Assembly (NCBI GenBank): GCA_007570785.1
Contig: ML660211.1
Location: 1,116,602-1,180,601 of the forward strand
Length of the DNA: 64,000 nucleotides
Direction of reading: 5' to 3'
Origin: Antilocapra americana
Taxonomy: Eukaryota > Chordata > Mammalia > Artiodactyla > Antilocapridae
Shown: in pieces, positions 35,561-46,286 of the stretch
Numbering within the stretch: the stretch's first letter is position 1
Layout: the number at the start of each line of letters is the position of its first letter
The notes under the pieces: generated by a model
Databases searched by the model: none
What the model was told of the DNA's origin: nothing
Seen by the model: the letters and a program-made list of their open reading frames with translations, nothing else
Program-made: the position numbers and the translations under genes

Positions 35561-35763
35561 TTCTAAAAAATCCATGCATAGTCTAGCCCCTTCATTTCAT
35601 TGGTCAACACAAGAGTCATTCTGAGAATAGAATCCATCATGGAATGTCTCAGATTGCCTGCATCATTGCATCTGTTATGTAACAGCATTCTCAGAAAATT
35701 ATTAGAGTTCTTGTCTTTCAATGGCTAATATCTTACCAACTGGGCAAAAAAAAATCTTCAATT

Positions 35764-35808
35764 AAAACATTATCTGAGTAAAATAAAATAAAATAAAACA
35801 TTATCTGA
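35764..35808 (+). repeat. Tail-only retroposon insertion
   Basis: An exact 14-base duplication AAAACATTATCTGA (35764-35777 and 35795-35808) flanks only 17 bases of (TAAAA)-type repeat. This looks like a target-site duplication around an element truncated down to its A-rich tail. Simple tandem duplication with tail expansion is the alternative. Confidence 0.6.
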
Positions 35809-36970
35809 AATAAACTGGACAAGAGAATTCATGTATTCTCAGTGTAATCACAGCACATCTGTGTATTATCTCCCATATAAAAAAAATTGTTTGGAGGAGA
35901 AAATCTACTTAATATTTTTATGATCAAAGATAATAACAGCCAAATGACTCAACATGATTTTTCTGTAAAGAGTTAATTCACAATGAAAGTAAGAGCTCTT
36001 CATGTCTATGACTGGGATCATTAATGTTTGCTTTGGTCCTCTTTCTGGATCCATTATCATCAAGTTTTCAGAAAACTCATTCTGTTTCAACAAAATAATG
36101 TTATTAATTATGAATATCAAATCCCTTCTGATTATACAGTGGAAGTGACAAATAGATTCAAGGGTTTAGATCTGATAAACAGAGTGCCTGAAGAACTATG
36201 GATGGATGTTTGTGACATTGTTCAGGAGACAGTGATCAAGACCATCCCCAAGACAAAGAAATGCAAAAAGGAAAATTGGTTTTCTGAGGAGGCCTTACAA
36301 ATAGCTGAGAGAGAAGAGAAGCTAAAGGCAAAGGAGAAAAGGAAAGATATACCCATTTAAATGCAAAGTTCCAAAGAATGGCAAGGAGAGATAAGAAAGC
36401 CAGCCTCAAAGATCAATGCAAGTAAATAGAGGAAAACAATAGAATGGAAAAGACTAGTGATCTTTTCAAGAAAATTAGAGATACCAAGGTAATATTTCAT
36501 GCAAAGATGGGCACAATAAAGGTCAGAAATGGTAAGGACCTAACAGAAGCAGAAGACATTTAGAAGAGGTGGAAAGAATACATAGAGGAATTATACAAAA
36601 ATATCTTCATGACCCAGATAACCATGATGGTGTGATCACCCACCTAGAGCCAGGCATCCTGCAATGTGAAGTCAAGGGTGCCTTAGAAAACATCACTACA
36701 AACAAAGCTAGTGGAGGTGATGGAATTTCAGTGGAGCTATTTCAAATCCTAAAAGATGATGCTGTGAAGGTGCTGCATTCAATATGCCAGCAAATTTAGA
36801 AAACTCAGCAGTGGCCACAGAACTGGAAAAGGTCAGTTTTCATTCCAATCTTAAAAGAAAGGCAATGCCAGAGAATGTTCAAGCTACTGCATAATTGCAT
36901 TCATCTCATACGCTAGCAAAGTAATGCTCAAAATCCTCCAAGCCAGGCTTCAACAGGACTTGAACTCTCT

Positions 36971-37423
36971 GTGAAATTCCAGATGGTCAAGCTGGATTTA
37001 ACAAAGGCAGAAGAACCAAAGATCAAATTGCCAATATCTGCTGGATCATCGAAAAAGCAAGAGAGTTACAGAAAAACATTTTTTTCTGCTTTACTGACTA
37101 CCAAAGTCTTTGACTGTGTGGACCCCAACAAACTGTGGGAAATTCTTAAAGAGACAGGAATACCAGACCACCTGACCTGCTTCCTGAGAAATTTGCATGC
37201 AGGTCAAGAAGCAACAGTTACAACTGGACATGGAACAACAGACTGGTTGCAAATTGGGAAAGGAGTACATCAAGGCTATATACTGTCATCGTGCTTATTT
37301 AATTATATGCAGAGTACATCATGCGAAATGCCAGGCTGGATGAAGCACAAGCTGGATGAATCAAGATTGCCGGGAGAAATATCAATAACCTCAGATACAC
37401 AGATGACACCACCCTTATGTTAG
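36971..37423 (+). pseudogene. BovB reverse transcriptase fragment (150 codons)
   Basis: This open stretch is across the RT palm and thumb. Visible blocks are GIPDHLTCFLRNLHAGQEAT, TGHGTTDWLQIGKGVHQGYI and LSSCLFNYMQSTS. The family's RQGCILSP motif is changed to HQGYILSS. The Y(T)DD codons are present in the DNA but fall in another frame, because of an indel near 37310. The N-terminal ~30 residues are out-of-frame sequence. It is non-functional. Confidence 0.65.
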
Positions 37424-37754
37424 AAAGTAAAGAAAACTAAAGAGCCTCTTGGTGAAAGTGAAAGAAGAGAGTGAAAAAGTTGTCTTAAAATGTAATTTTC
37501 AGAAAACTAAGATCATGGCATCTGGTCCCATCACTTCATGGCAAATAGATGGGGAAACAATAGAAACAGTGAGAGACTTTATTTTTTGGACTCCAAAATC
37601 ACTGCAGATGATGACTGCAGCCATGAAATTAAAAGACGTTTGCTTCTTGGAAGAAAAGACATGACCAATCTAGACAGTATATTGAAAAGCAGAGACATTA
37701 CTTTGCCAACAAAGGTCCGTCTAGTCAAAGCTATGGCTTTTCTAGTAGTCATGT

Positions 37755-38153
37755 ATGGATGTGAGACCTGGGACCATAAATAAAGCTGAGCACCAAAGAA
37801 TTGATGCTTTTGAACTGTGGTGTTGGATAAGATTCTTGAGATTCACTTGGACTGCAAGGAGATTCAACCAGTACAGCCTAAAGGAAGTCAGTCCTGAATA
37901 TTCATTGGAAGAACTGATGCTGAAGCTGAAACTCCAATACTTCGGCCATGTGATGCGAAGAACTGACTCATTGGAAAAGACCCTGATGCTGGGAGAAATT
38001 GAAGACAGGAGGAGAAGGGGACAACAGAGGATGAGATGGTTGAATGACATCATCGACTTGATGGACTTGAGTTTGAACAAGCTCTGGGAGTTGGTGATGG
38101 ACAGAGAAGCCTGGCGAGCTGCAGTCCATGGGGTTGCAAAGAGTTGGAAATGA
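37755..38153 (+). pseudogene. BovB ORF2 C-terminal fragment (132 codons)
   Basis: This is the best-preserved C-terminal end of BovB ORF2 in the window. It contains [15 protein letters not shown], the [20 protein letters not shown] block, [35 protein letters not shown] and the final [20 protein letters not shown]. It ends close to the natural stop. The domain follows the RT and is rich in basic residues. It is disconnected from the RT by frame shifts. Confidence 0.75.
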
Positions 38154-38186
38154 TTGAGTGATTAAACTGTAATGACTTATGAATAT

Positions 38187-38979
38187 AAACCATGTTAGTG
38201 TTTATGTAAAGAGGCCAGTATCCACAAGGATATTCATTAACAGACCATGATCATTTGGTTTTGTTTTTATGTCTGATACTACAAACTATAACTATTATTT
38301 TTAAAGTATATTAACATAGTTTTCTTAAATATATATCTCTTGAGCTTAAAGATCTTCACACAATGGAAAGAAATGTATATGAAGTCTAATCAGAATTAGC
38401 CAAAAAATAAAGTTGATTTTTCAGTAAAATCTTAGATTTGTCTCCAGTCCATGGAGAAGGAATGTGGCTAATGACCAGATATTTCTGATAACTGAAACAT
38501 TCAAAACATATGGAAAAGCAGAGTAAATTCTCAAGATATAAAAGCTGACACTAGTACATGAGGGAATTTTATTTTAAATTTTTATGTCAATTTGTTTGCT
38601 AAATATACAGTTTTCAAGCTTTGCAGCTCTTAATATAACTGTTCTTTTTGTTACTCTCTCTCCCCCAAAATCATAGCTATTAAAACTATTTTTCAATGTT
38701 CTTTAAGCATTTCTTAGCCTTGCTGCCTGAGATTACACAAATGCAGTTCTATAGACAACCACTGTATGACCTCTAATTTATCCCTTTGGAGCTGAATATT
38801 AATTATTCTTAATATTGGAAATAGATGATATAGATAGATAGATACATAGGTAGATACACAGACAGATACATGGATTGATAGAACACATATTAACTCAGAA
38901 TCCTATTCTTGGTGAACCTTTAAAATAATGATGGTGATGGTGACAGCTTCCATCTATTAAGTACACTACCATGAGTAAC
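38187..38979. other. Unique region with (TAGA)n
   Basis: No gene recognised. An imperfect GATA/TAGA microsatellite lies at about 38824-38880. Confidence 0.6.
38824..38880. repeat. Imperfect (TAGA)n microsatellite
   Basis: Tandem TAGATAGATAGA units are interrupted by TACATAGG and ACAGACAG variants. It is probably length-polymorphic. Confidence 0.85.
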
Positions 38980-39172
38980 ATAGCTTCTGTATAGCACAAG
39001 GAGCTCAGCTCAGTGCTCTGTGGTCACCTAGATAGGTGGGATGGGGAAGATGGGAGGGGGTCCGAGAGGGCAGGGATATATGTACACATATAATTGATTC
39101 ACTCTGCTGTACAGCAGAAACTAAAACAACATTGTAAAGCAATTATATTCTGATAAAAATAAATATCGATAA
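38980..39172 (+). mobile_element. L1-BT 3'-end fragment
   Basis: It has CTGTATAGCACAAGGAGCTC, AGCTCAGTGCTCTGTGG, a GGTGGGATGGGGAAGATGGG G-rich tract, GCTGTACAGCAGAAACTAAA and TGTAAAGCAATTATATTC, followed by an A-rich end. It is a 5'-truncated ruminant L1. Confidence 0.82.
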
Positions 39173-39204
39173 AGTGTGCCCTCCCCCAAAATGCTTACAC
39201 TGTC

Positions 39205-39365
39205 CCAAAAATGTTTCATTTCTTTTAATTCATTTTTATCACAACCTAATGAATCAGTCTTATCCCACTTGTCTTATAGCAAACAGCTTAAGTGTCTCAC
39301 TTGGTTTGCAAGTGGTTGGGCCAAAATTCAGACCCAGACCTACCAGGTGGTCCAAGCCCTGTTAC
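39205..39365 (+). repeat. MIR SINE
   Basis: An ATTCATTTTTATCACAACCT block, then CAAGTGGTTGGGCCAAAATT and CAGACCCAGACCTACCAGG, end with a GTCCAAGCCCTGTTACTGG block. This follows the second half of MIR. Confidence 0.5.
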
Positions 39366-40008
39366 TGGACATCCTCCTTCAGACCTCTTTTTATCTACTA
39401 TATCAATGTCCTCTGGGGAGAAAAACGTCAAGAGCCATTAAACTGTTATTAATCTTTTAACACAAAAATCAAAGAACTCACCAAATTTTGCTTAAGAGAA
39501 TATTTCCAGATAGCAAAATACAAAAATATTCCCATTTTCAGTGTTTACTTAAATGAATTCTGTTGAATATTCTTTTCCTGCCCTGCACACCATCCCATCT
39601 ATCCACATTCAGCCTAATTGCAACCACCTGGTGCATATGCCTTCAACACACTTCACATTAGGAGCTCACAGGCACCGGGGCTCATTGACAGAATGACCTT
39701 TTCCTCCTGCGAGCAGCGACATGAACAACACAGACAATGCTACTGGGAACACTCAGCGAAAGACAGTTGACACGTCTTACTCTTTGGGACTGAAGGTCTG
39801 TAACATGAGCAATTATATAATTGTGAAGGGAACATTTCCGTTTCCCCTTCAGTAGTGAACATTTCATTTTTCAGAGAAACCTAATAATGAAAAGTTTCAT
39901 ACTAGGAAGCACTTCTATTTTCCTTCCTAATATACAAAGCATTAGTTCCTTCAAACATATGCATGAGAAATGAACTTTTTTTCTGTTCATTTTACACTGC
40001 TAAGATTT

Positions 40009-40026
40009 AAAAAAAAAAAAAAAAAA
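40009..40026. repeat. Poly(A) run
   Basis: Eighteen consecutive A residues follow ATTT. No retroposon body is recognisable upstream. It may be the tail of an unrecognised old insertion or slippage in AT-rich DNA. Confidence 0.9.
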
Positions 40027-40766
40027 GAAAACACCTGATAACAGAGACTTTGCAAAAGAGGTGATTGCCACAAGCTGGCTTCTTTCACAGCTGAGTAATT
40101 AAAAGGAAAGTTTTTATTCATCCCGAAATTATAGGAGCAAAAGCTACATGATTGTGCATAAACCATGTAAAAGCTAGGGCCAAAAAGAGAGAGAATGTTC
40201 TAGTCTGGGCTCACCTTCCAGAGTGCTGGCTTGTGGGGACAACACAGCTCAGAAGAGAAAAACTAGAGAAGTCCTAGCAGACGTCTCAAGACTGAGGGAC
40301 ATGTCTTAAGAGACCAGATAAAGGAACCCAACGCAAGTAACTGTCCCAAAGAAATAGCAGATATGAGATCTCCAGCAAAGTTTATTTATTTTTTTGAAGG
40401 GGGAGAGGGAAGAGAAAAAGAGTCGATACTTGCCATAACTAGGGAAAACCCATCAATAGAAGATCAGTTCAAGTTCAAGGAGCCCACGCCCTGCTTCTCC
40501 TCATTTGGGATCCTGTTCTGGGCAGTCTAAGGCCCCGGGAGGGAGCAGTGGAATCGTTGATGGGAACACACTAGGAAATGCACTGTGCTGCCTTTTCCCA
40601 TGGCAGTCTTCCAGCCCAAAGCAGCAGCAGAGAGTAAGGAAGATTCAACTTCAATGAAGTAAGCAGTTTATCCTCACACTGGGCTATATATGATAATTAC
40701 TAAATCGAGAAATTCTTATAGAACCACTGGTCATCAGAGAATGGTTGATTATCTGTGAGCAAATTC

Positions 40767-40768
<2 letters not shown>

Positions 40769-40797
<29 letters not shown>
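40769..40797. repeat. (AC)n microsatellite
   Basis: About 14 uninterrupted AC units, a likely polymorphic marker. Confidence 0.97.
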
Positions 40798-40800
<3 letters not shown>

Positions 40801-41026
40801 GCATTGAATCTGCCCAAGGGCAGAAAACCAACCACAGAATGGGTCAAAATGGACCAAAAGAAAATGAATGAATAATTTATTTTCTATTTGTACACCATAG
40901 ATATTGCTTACTTAGAATTATTGAAATCCCTTTAGTACACTCATAAAGAACTTCATAATTACGTTTTCATGAATCCTCTTATATCTGCCAGGCATCGCTA
41001 CGTTTGAAGACATTTCTGCCTAGAGT

Positions 41027-41076
41027 GAGATGTCTATTTTATTTTATTTTATTTTTTTAAAGAGATGTCTATTTTA
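41027..41076 (-). repeat. Tail-only retroposon insertion
   Basis: The exact 15-base duplication GAGATGTCTATTTTA (41027-41041 and 41062-41076) flanks 20 bases of T-rich sequence (TTTTATTTTATTTTTTTAAA), equivalent to an A-rich tail on the minus strand. It is best explained as a retroposon truncated to its tail, with a true target-site duplication. Confidence 0.65.
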
Positions 41077-41682
41077 AACTGTGACAGCGCCCTGTTTTGT
41101 CCATATCTTTATGATTTTCTATTTTATATGCCCCAGATGCTATATCTGCTGCCAAGAAGAGTAGCCAGCAAAACAGGTAACTAATTAACTTACTGTATTA
41201 CTGGTCGTGTTCTAATTAGTGATCTGCTGAACTTCTATTGATATGTTACGCTGAAGGAAGTGGCAAAGAATGGAAGTAAACCTCTGCCCTGCAATTAACC
41301 GAGAGATTAAAAAGAATCTCTTTTGTGGACTTTACGTTAATCTTGTAGCTTCATAGGACATTAGCACCAAATCATTGCCTATGCACTGTAAAGGTGTATG
41401 CTCCCTAAGAGTTTCAGAAAAAAGGACTAAGATCCAGTTTGTCATGATAATTATTTCCATGTTGGGAAGAACAGTTTCTTTAACTGAATACATTAAAAAT
41501 TTCCAGGAAAAAAATGTTATAGATAAGCTAGGAGTATGATCTTGACTAATGTATAGCAAATCAAGAAAGTCTTATGTTTTATCCCCTTCACCTCAAAGAC
41601 AGTCATTAATACTCAATTAAGAACACTTGGTACAAAAATATTTTTCAAATACTTACCAGGATCAAAGGATGAAAATGAGAAT
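41077..41682. other. Unique region
   Basis: No gene recognised. The 75-codon frame at 41332-41559 has no domain. Confidence 0.5.
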
Positions 41683-41686
41683 TTTT

Positions 41687-41814
41687 TTTCTTTTTTTCTC
41701 TTTTTTGGTGGTGGTGTGTGTTTGCAGGATCTCAGTTCCCTGACAAGGGACTGAACCTGAGCCCCTGGCAGCGGAGTATGGAGTCCTAAGCACTGGATCA
41801 CCAGGGAATTCTCC
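41687..41814 (-). mobile_element. CHR-type SINE fragment
   Basis: A T-rich start is followed by GCAGGATCTCAGTTCCCTGA, CAAGGGACTGAACCTGAGCC, GCAGCGGAGTATGGAGTCC and ACTGGATCACCAGGGAATTC. This is the reverse complement of the tRNA-like head of CHR-type SINEs. The body is missing. Confidence 0.75.
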
Positions 41815-41924
41815 AAACTAAGAATTTTTATCACAATTTTTTATAAAAATTCAACTGTGGTTATATCATTTTTCTTACGGTTTTGGGATAAAACACAGTT
41901 ATATCCATTGAGACTCATCCATCT

Positions 41925-42110
41925 AGAAGGAATCAAGATGGAATAAAAAATTAGACTGAAACTCAAGACACCTAAGGCTTGGTCCTCGGTGTCTCACTAA
42001 TAATATGTAACCTTGAAAATTATGTTATGTTGCTTTGAGTCTTGTTTTATTGAATGCATTTTTATAAGATTACTTATAGTCCCTAGAAATAAAGAAATTA
42101 AAAAGTTCTT
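41925..42110 (-). repeat. MIR-like fragment
   Basis: AAGGCTTGGTCCTCGGTGTC, CTCACTAATAATATGTAACC, CTTGAAAATTATGTTATG and TTGAGTCTTGTTTTATTGAA match the order of minus-strand MIR motifs. It is diverged. Confidence 0.45.
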
Positions 42111-42137
42111 ATACTATCAGATCAGGATAGGACAAAA

Positions 42138-42333
42138 AGTGAAAGTGAAAGTCACTCAGTCATGTCCGACTCTTTGCAATGCCATGGATTATACAGTCCA
42201 TGGAATTCTCCAGGCCAGAATGCTGGAGTGGGTAGCCATTCCCTTCTCCAGGCGATCTTCCCAACCCAGGGATCAAACTTAGTCTCCCACATGGCAGGTG
42301 GATTCTTTACCAGCTGAGTCACAAGGGAAGCCC
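42138..42333 (-). mobile_element. Bov-tA2 SINE
   Basis: It is complete on the minus strand, from AGTGAAAGTGAAAGTCACTC through CCAGAATGCTGGAGTGGGTA to the head GAGTCACAAGGGAAGCCC. Exact 9-base target-site duplications CAGGATAGG lie at 42123-42131 and 42334-42342. Confidence 0.92.
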
Positions 42334-42436
42334 CAGGATAGGTATATTAAATCTTAATAACTTCATAAAGCTATTAAGAAGATCAAAAATATATATGAGC
42401 AAATTTATAAACATATAAAGTGCAATACAAATGCTA

Positions 42437-42658
42437 TGTGTGTGTTTAGTCATTAAATCGTGTCCAATTCTTTGTGACTCCATAGACCGTAGCCTGCCAG
42501 GCCTCCTCTTGTCCATGGGACTTTCCAGGTAAGAATACTAGAGTGGGTTGCCATTTCCTCCTCCAGGGGATCTTCCTGACCCAGGTATCGAACTCACATC
42601 TCCTGTGGCTCCTTCATTGGCAGGTGAATTCTTTACCACTGAGCCACCTGGGAAGCCC
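42437..42658 (-). mobile_element. Bov-tA SINE
   Basis: It has TGTGTTTAGTCATTAAATCG, CTGCCAGGCCTCCTCTTGTCC, GTGGGTTGCCATTTCCTCCT and a head ending GAGCCACCTGGGAAGCCC. It is a second minus-strand SINE only about 100 bases from the previous one. Confidence 0.9.
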
Positions 42659-42699
42659 TAAGACAAAGGCTAGTAAAGGCCAAATTCCTGATAACATAC

Positions 42700-42850
42700 T
42701 GAATAGATTTCACAGATGCACTTTGCATAAATTATTTGACTAATCCTCACAATAACTCAGGTCAAATAAATGCTTTTACAATCCCAGTCTCACAGAAGTA
42801 TATTAAAATTATACCAAAGCTACATCAAACCAAGTAAATAGTTGTCAAGT
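42700..42850 (+). repeat. MIR-like fragment
   Basis: TGACTAATCCTCACAATAAC, TTTACAATCCCAGTCTCACA and a diverged following block match the first-middle part of MIR. Confidence 0.45.
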
Positions 42851-44788
42851 AATCAACCACAGGAAGTTCTCTTACCTAGTCTCAGAAAAATATTTATGAG
42901 AAAGCAAGTACAGTATATTTAAAATTTGAGATTAGAACAATAATGGTGAATTTAAAATACAGAAAAATTTGTTATTCTTAAAATTTAGCTTTGTGCTATT
43001 TTAGCTACATTTCCTTGGAAGTACCATTTAAATTATACAAATGATAATAATTATTTAGTCCATGTAGAGGACAAGGCAGTAACATACTATATTCAACTCT
43101 GTAGTTTAAAATATAAAATTCCAACATATGTGCAAAAGGAGAACTAATGATTAATATACAATAGAGGTGATGCTGAGAAATGCAAAGAGGGGTACATCTA
43201 CCACTTTTATAATTTTAAACTGGTATGAGTAGAGATTGTGACTTGGATGCTGCCAAAATAAGCCACATGGATATAGGAACTGAAAATAAATTCAAGAAGA
43301 CACATTTTGCTGTTGTTGCCCATAAGCAATACCTTGATATAAATAGATTTGCTTGAAAATTTTTTTTTAAATGCCAAAATCAAAATGGTTTTCCAGAATG
43401 GAAACACAAATGAGATTTAAAAAAAAAAAAAGCCTTCTCTTTCAACACAAAAGGTCTTTTTAGAATTGTGTGATTTGCCCAATGGGTTATGGCTTACTTC
43501 CTCTCAAGGTAACTTCAGCTATTTTTCTAAAATCTTCTAATAGTTCTCCTAAAGTCCCAAGAACTAGTAAATCAATGCTCCTGGTAATTCTTTACACAGC
43601 TTTCTGCAAATAGTTTGACTAAATTCTCTTTCTTGCTATTTGCGCTAACTACAAACAAACTCGGCTTCAAAAGATTCTCACATTTCCAGAAAGAGCACGA
43701 AGACTGTACCTCCCATCTTGGTAGAGAGTTCGAAGGCCTGGAAAAACCGAAGAGCTGAGAACTACACCCCACTGTTTTGAAAATTGTTTATGGACCCCAA
43801 ACAAAGAGAGCCATCTGGTCTTGTCTGCTGCAGAGGGTGCTGTCTGCATAGGTCTGGTGCAATCCTGGTGTCTCTTGTAACCCTTTCCTTAGTTTTATCA
43901 TCACCCATTCCCACTTAATCCATCTAGGCACCACTGGAGGAACTGAAGAAACCCTTGTTGAGTTGAACACACAAGTTATCACAAAATTCCCATAGAAATT
44001 CCAAGAAGTCTTGGTAAGTATCAATGACACAAATAGTAAAACCATGCCCATGAGGATAATGGAATTATCTATTTTCAGGTCAATATCTCAGATCTGATTT
44101 AGATGAACATGGTGATCCTATTGATCTTGACTCACTTAGAAGACAAACAAAATGAACAGAGAGCAGAGAAATTGGATTGACTTTTTCTAAGTCAACTAAG
44201 CATTTTCTCCCTAAAATGTCAAATACACTGTCTGAAAGTTCTAAGACTCCTGTTACTATTTTTTGTCTGTGTGGAATTCATGTCAATTGTGTTACTAGTT
44301 TTAGGCTCATAATAATACCATAACAGTCAGAGATGGGATATTAATCACTCAATATATATTTCAAAAAACCTCTACATAATACATTAATTACTGGAGGCTC
44401 ATTGCCTGGTTCTTACTGATTTTATGTCATGCTGAAAAGTAGTATGCTTTATAAAGTATATAAAAATTTCAATCTCAGAGAATGTTCAGAACATACAGAC
44501 CTAAATTAACAAAAACTTTTCAAAGCAGCACTTTTAAACTTTTTGGCCTTCTCTGTTCTGATATTAAAAAAAAAAACGTGTATAGCAAGTAATGTGAATC
44601 CAGAATACTAGGAAAGCCTCAAAGTAACTCTGATGCTCATTTACAGTCCTGAGCCATAGAATCACATAAATATTACAGAAGTTACTATAAGACTCTTTGG
44701 GTGAGTATATTAGCATAATCTCTGTGCATGTGTGCCCAGTAGGAAGGGTGAACACACAGGCACTGCACACTTCATTCAGAAGATACAT
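42851..44788. other. Unique region
   Basis: No gene recognised. Three overlapping minus-strand open frames (43572-43772, 43667-43849, 43788-44051; the longest is 87 codons) fall in one 480-base stretch but contain no domain I recognise. The rest is AT-rich. Confidence 0.45.
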
Positions 44789-45145
44789 GGCTTCCCTGAT
44801 GACTCAGTGGTAAAGAATCCATCTGCCAATGCAGGAGACACAGGTTCGATCCCTGGGTCGGAAAGATCCTACACGCCAAAGAGCAACTGAGCCCATGCAC
44901 CACAACTACTGAGCCTGTGTTCTAGAGCCAGGGAGCCGCCACTGCTGAGCCCACGTGCTGCAGCTACTGAAGCCCGTGCACCCTAGAGCCTGTGGCCCAC
45001 AGCACGAGAAAGCCACCACAGTGAGAAGCCTGCAAGCTGCCACTGGGGAGTAGACGCTGCTGGCTGCAATTAGAGAAGGCAAGCTCACAGCAACAGAGAC
45101 CCAGCGCAGCCACAACTGAATAAATTATATTAAAAAAAAAAAAAA
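44789..45145 (+). mobile_element. CHR-type SINE (CHR-2/CHRL), full length
   Basis: It has the tRNA-like head GGCTTCCCTGATGACTCAGT and GGTTCGATCCCTGGGTCGG, then the CHR body: GAGCAACTGAGCCCATGCAC, CTGCAGCTACTGAAGCCCGT, CCACCACAGTGAGAAGCC, AATTAGAGAAGGCAAGCTC and CCAGCGCAGCCACAACTGAA. It ends in an A14 tail at 45132-45145. Open frames on the minus strand across it are antisense artefacts. Confidence 0.88.
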
Positions 45146-45561
45146 GACACAAACTCCTCCTTCATGTCCTCCTGAGAGAGGGGACTCAGTCTTCTGATAG
45201 CCCTGGGTGGATGGGTCAGATTGTGAATTTACATCATGGGCTGGAGGTTATCTATTCCAATCTCAGCTCCTTATCCTGGTTTACAGTCTTCACAAAGCAT
45301 ATAACAAGGTTTTGATAAAGTCTCTGTGAAATTCATGAAAATGTAGGGAAACATACCAGAAAGATTCTTTCCCCCTTCCCCTTATAATGAACCAATGTTC
45401 AGTGACAATTTCCCTGAGAGAAATAAAACATATCCTAGTTGGAGCAATAAGAAATTGCTTTTGCAAATTCACTTGTGAACAAATGTATTGTTTTAAGCTA
45501 ATGTATACTGATTTTTTTAAGGCTGGATTATCATGCAATGGAGGTGGAAAGTGAAACTAAA
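45146..45561. other. Unique region
   Basis: No gene or named repeat recognised. Confidence 0.5.
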
Positions 45562-45767
45562 CTGTTAGTTGCTCAGCCATGTCTGCTTCTCTGAGCCCAT
45601 GGATGGTAGCCTGCCAGGCTCCTTTGTCAGTGGAATTCTCCAGGCAAGAATACTGCAGTGGGTTGCCATTTCCTGCTCCAGGGGATCTTCCCACCACAAG
45701 GACTGAACTGTACTGTAGGTCCCCTGCACTGTAGACAGATTCTTTACTGAGTCACCAGGGAAGCCCG
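45562..45767 (-). mobile_element. Bov-tA SINE
   Basis: It has TTGCTCAGCCATGTCTGCTT, CTGCCAGGCTCCTTTGTCAG, TGGGTTGCCATTTCCTGCTC and a head ending TGAGTCACCAGGGAAGCCC. Flanks AATGGAGGTGGAAAGTG and AATTGGAGATGAAGTG suggest a decayed target-site duplication. Confidence 0.88.
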
Positions 45768-45863
45768 AATTGGAGATGAAGTGTGAGGATCAAAAAGAGT
45801 ATGAAGGAGTCAGGATGATGGCTGGGTTTGGGGAAAGCTAAATAGGCCCAACTTCTGGAGATT

Positions 45864-46135
45864 CAGTTCAGTTCAGTTGCTCAGTCATGTCCGACTGTTT
45901 GCTACCACATGGACTGCAGGCGCCAGGCCTCCCTGTCCATCACCAACTCCCGGAGTTTACCCAAACTCATGTCCATTGGGTCCGTGATGCCATCCAACCA
46001 TCTCATCCTCTGTCATCCCCTTCTCCTCTCACCTTCAATCTTTCCCAGCATCAGGGTCTTTTCCAATGAGTTAGTTCTTTGCATCAGGTACCAAAGTATT
46101 GGAGTTTCAGCTTCAGCACCAGTCCTTCCAATGAA
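45864..46135 (-). mobile_element. BovB 3'-end fragment with exact duplications
   Basis: It is the reverse complement of the last ~270 bases of BovB, from the CAGTTCAGTTCAGTTGCTC tail to a CCAGTCCTTCCAATGA block. Exact 11-base target-site duplications TTCTGGAGATT at 45853-45863 and 46136-46146 define it as one 5'-truncated insertion. Confidence 0.93.
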
Positions 46136-46197
46136 TTCTGGAGATTATCCATGTGTTTTTGTCTTTGTTTTTATCATGTTGGCATAATGAAACCTCT

Positions 46198-46286
46198 TCT
46201 TCCTTCCTTCCTTCCTTTCTCCCCTATCTCTCTATTCCCTTCCTTCTTACTTTCTTCCTTCCTTCCTTTCTTTTTTTTTTTTTTTT
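46198..46286. repeat. (TTCC)n / T-rich pyrimidine tract
   Basis: Tandem TTCC units, a mixed C/T stretch and a final T run form an almost pure pyrimidine tract, directly after a BovB target-site duplication. Confidence 0.9.

Larger units (their letters stand above)
36118..38176 (+). mobile_element. BovB LINE, 5'-truncated, 2.06 kb
   Basis: It starts in the EN-RT linker (CAAATCCCTTCTGATTATAC) and runs to the ORF2 end and tail (GATTGAGTGATTAAACTG). Recognisable RT landmarks are GGTGATGGAATTTCAGTGG (GGDGI), a GTCAAGCTGGATTTAACAAA block, and AGATACACAGATGACACCAC encoding the catalytic Y(T)DD site. Indels split the frame. Target-site duplications TTATGAATAT lie at 36108-36117 and 38177-38186, so this is a single insertion 5'-truncated at the linker. 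Confidence 0.93.
39366..41026. other. Unique region with simple repeats
   Basis: No gene recognised. It holds an A18 run at 40009-40026 and an (AC)n run at 40769-40797. The segment 40160-40680 is less AT-rich than its surroundings but shows no open frame or promoter I can support. Confidence 0.5.

Noticed and set aside
44789..44880. tRNA-like sequence with an intact B-box-like GGTTCGATCCC
   Set aside because: It is the head of a CHR-type SINE, not a tRNA gene. The same applies to all Bov-tA heads.
46198..46286. Polypyrimidine tract as a splice acceptor signal
   Set aside because: It is a TTCC microsatellite beside a BovB insertion, with no exon-like sequence after it.
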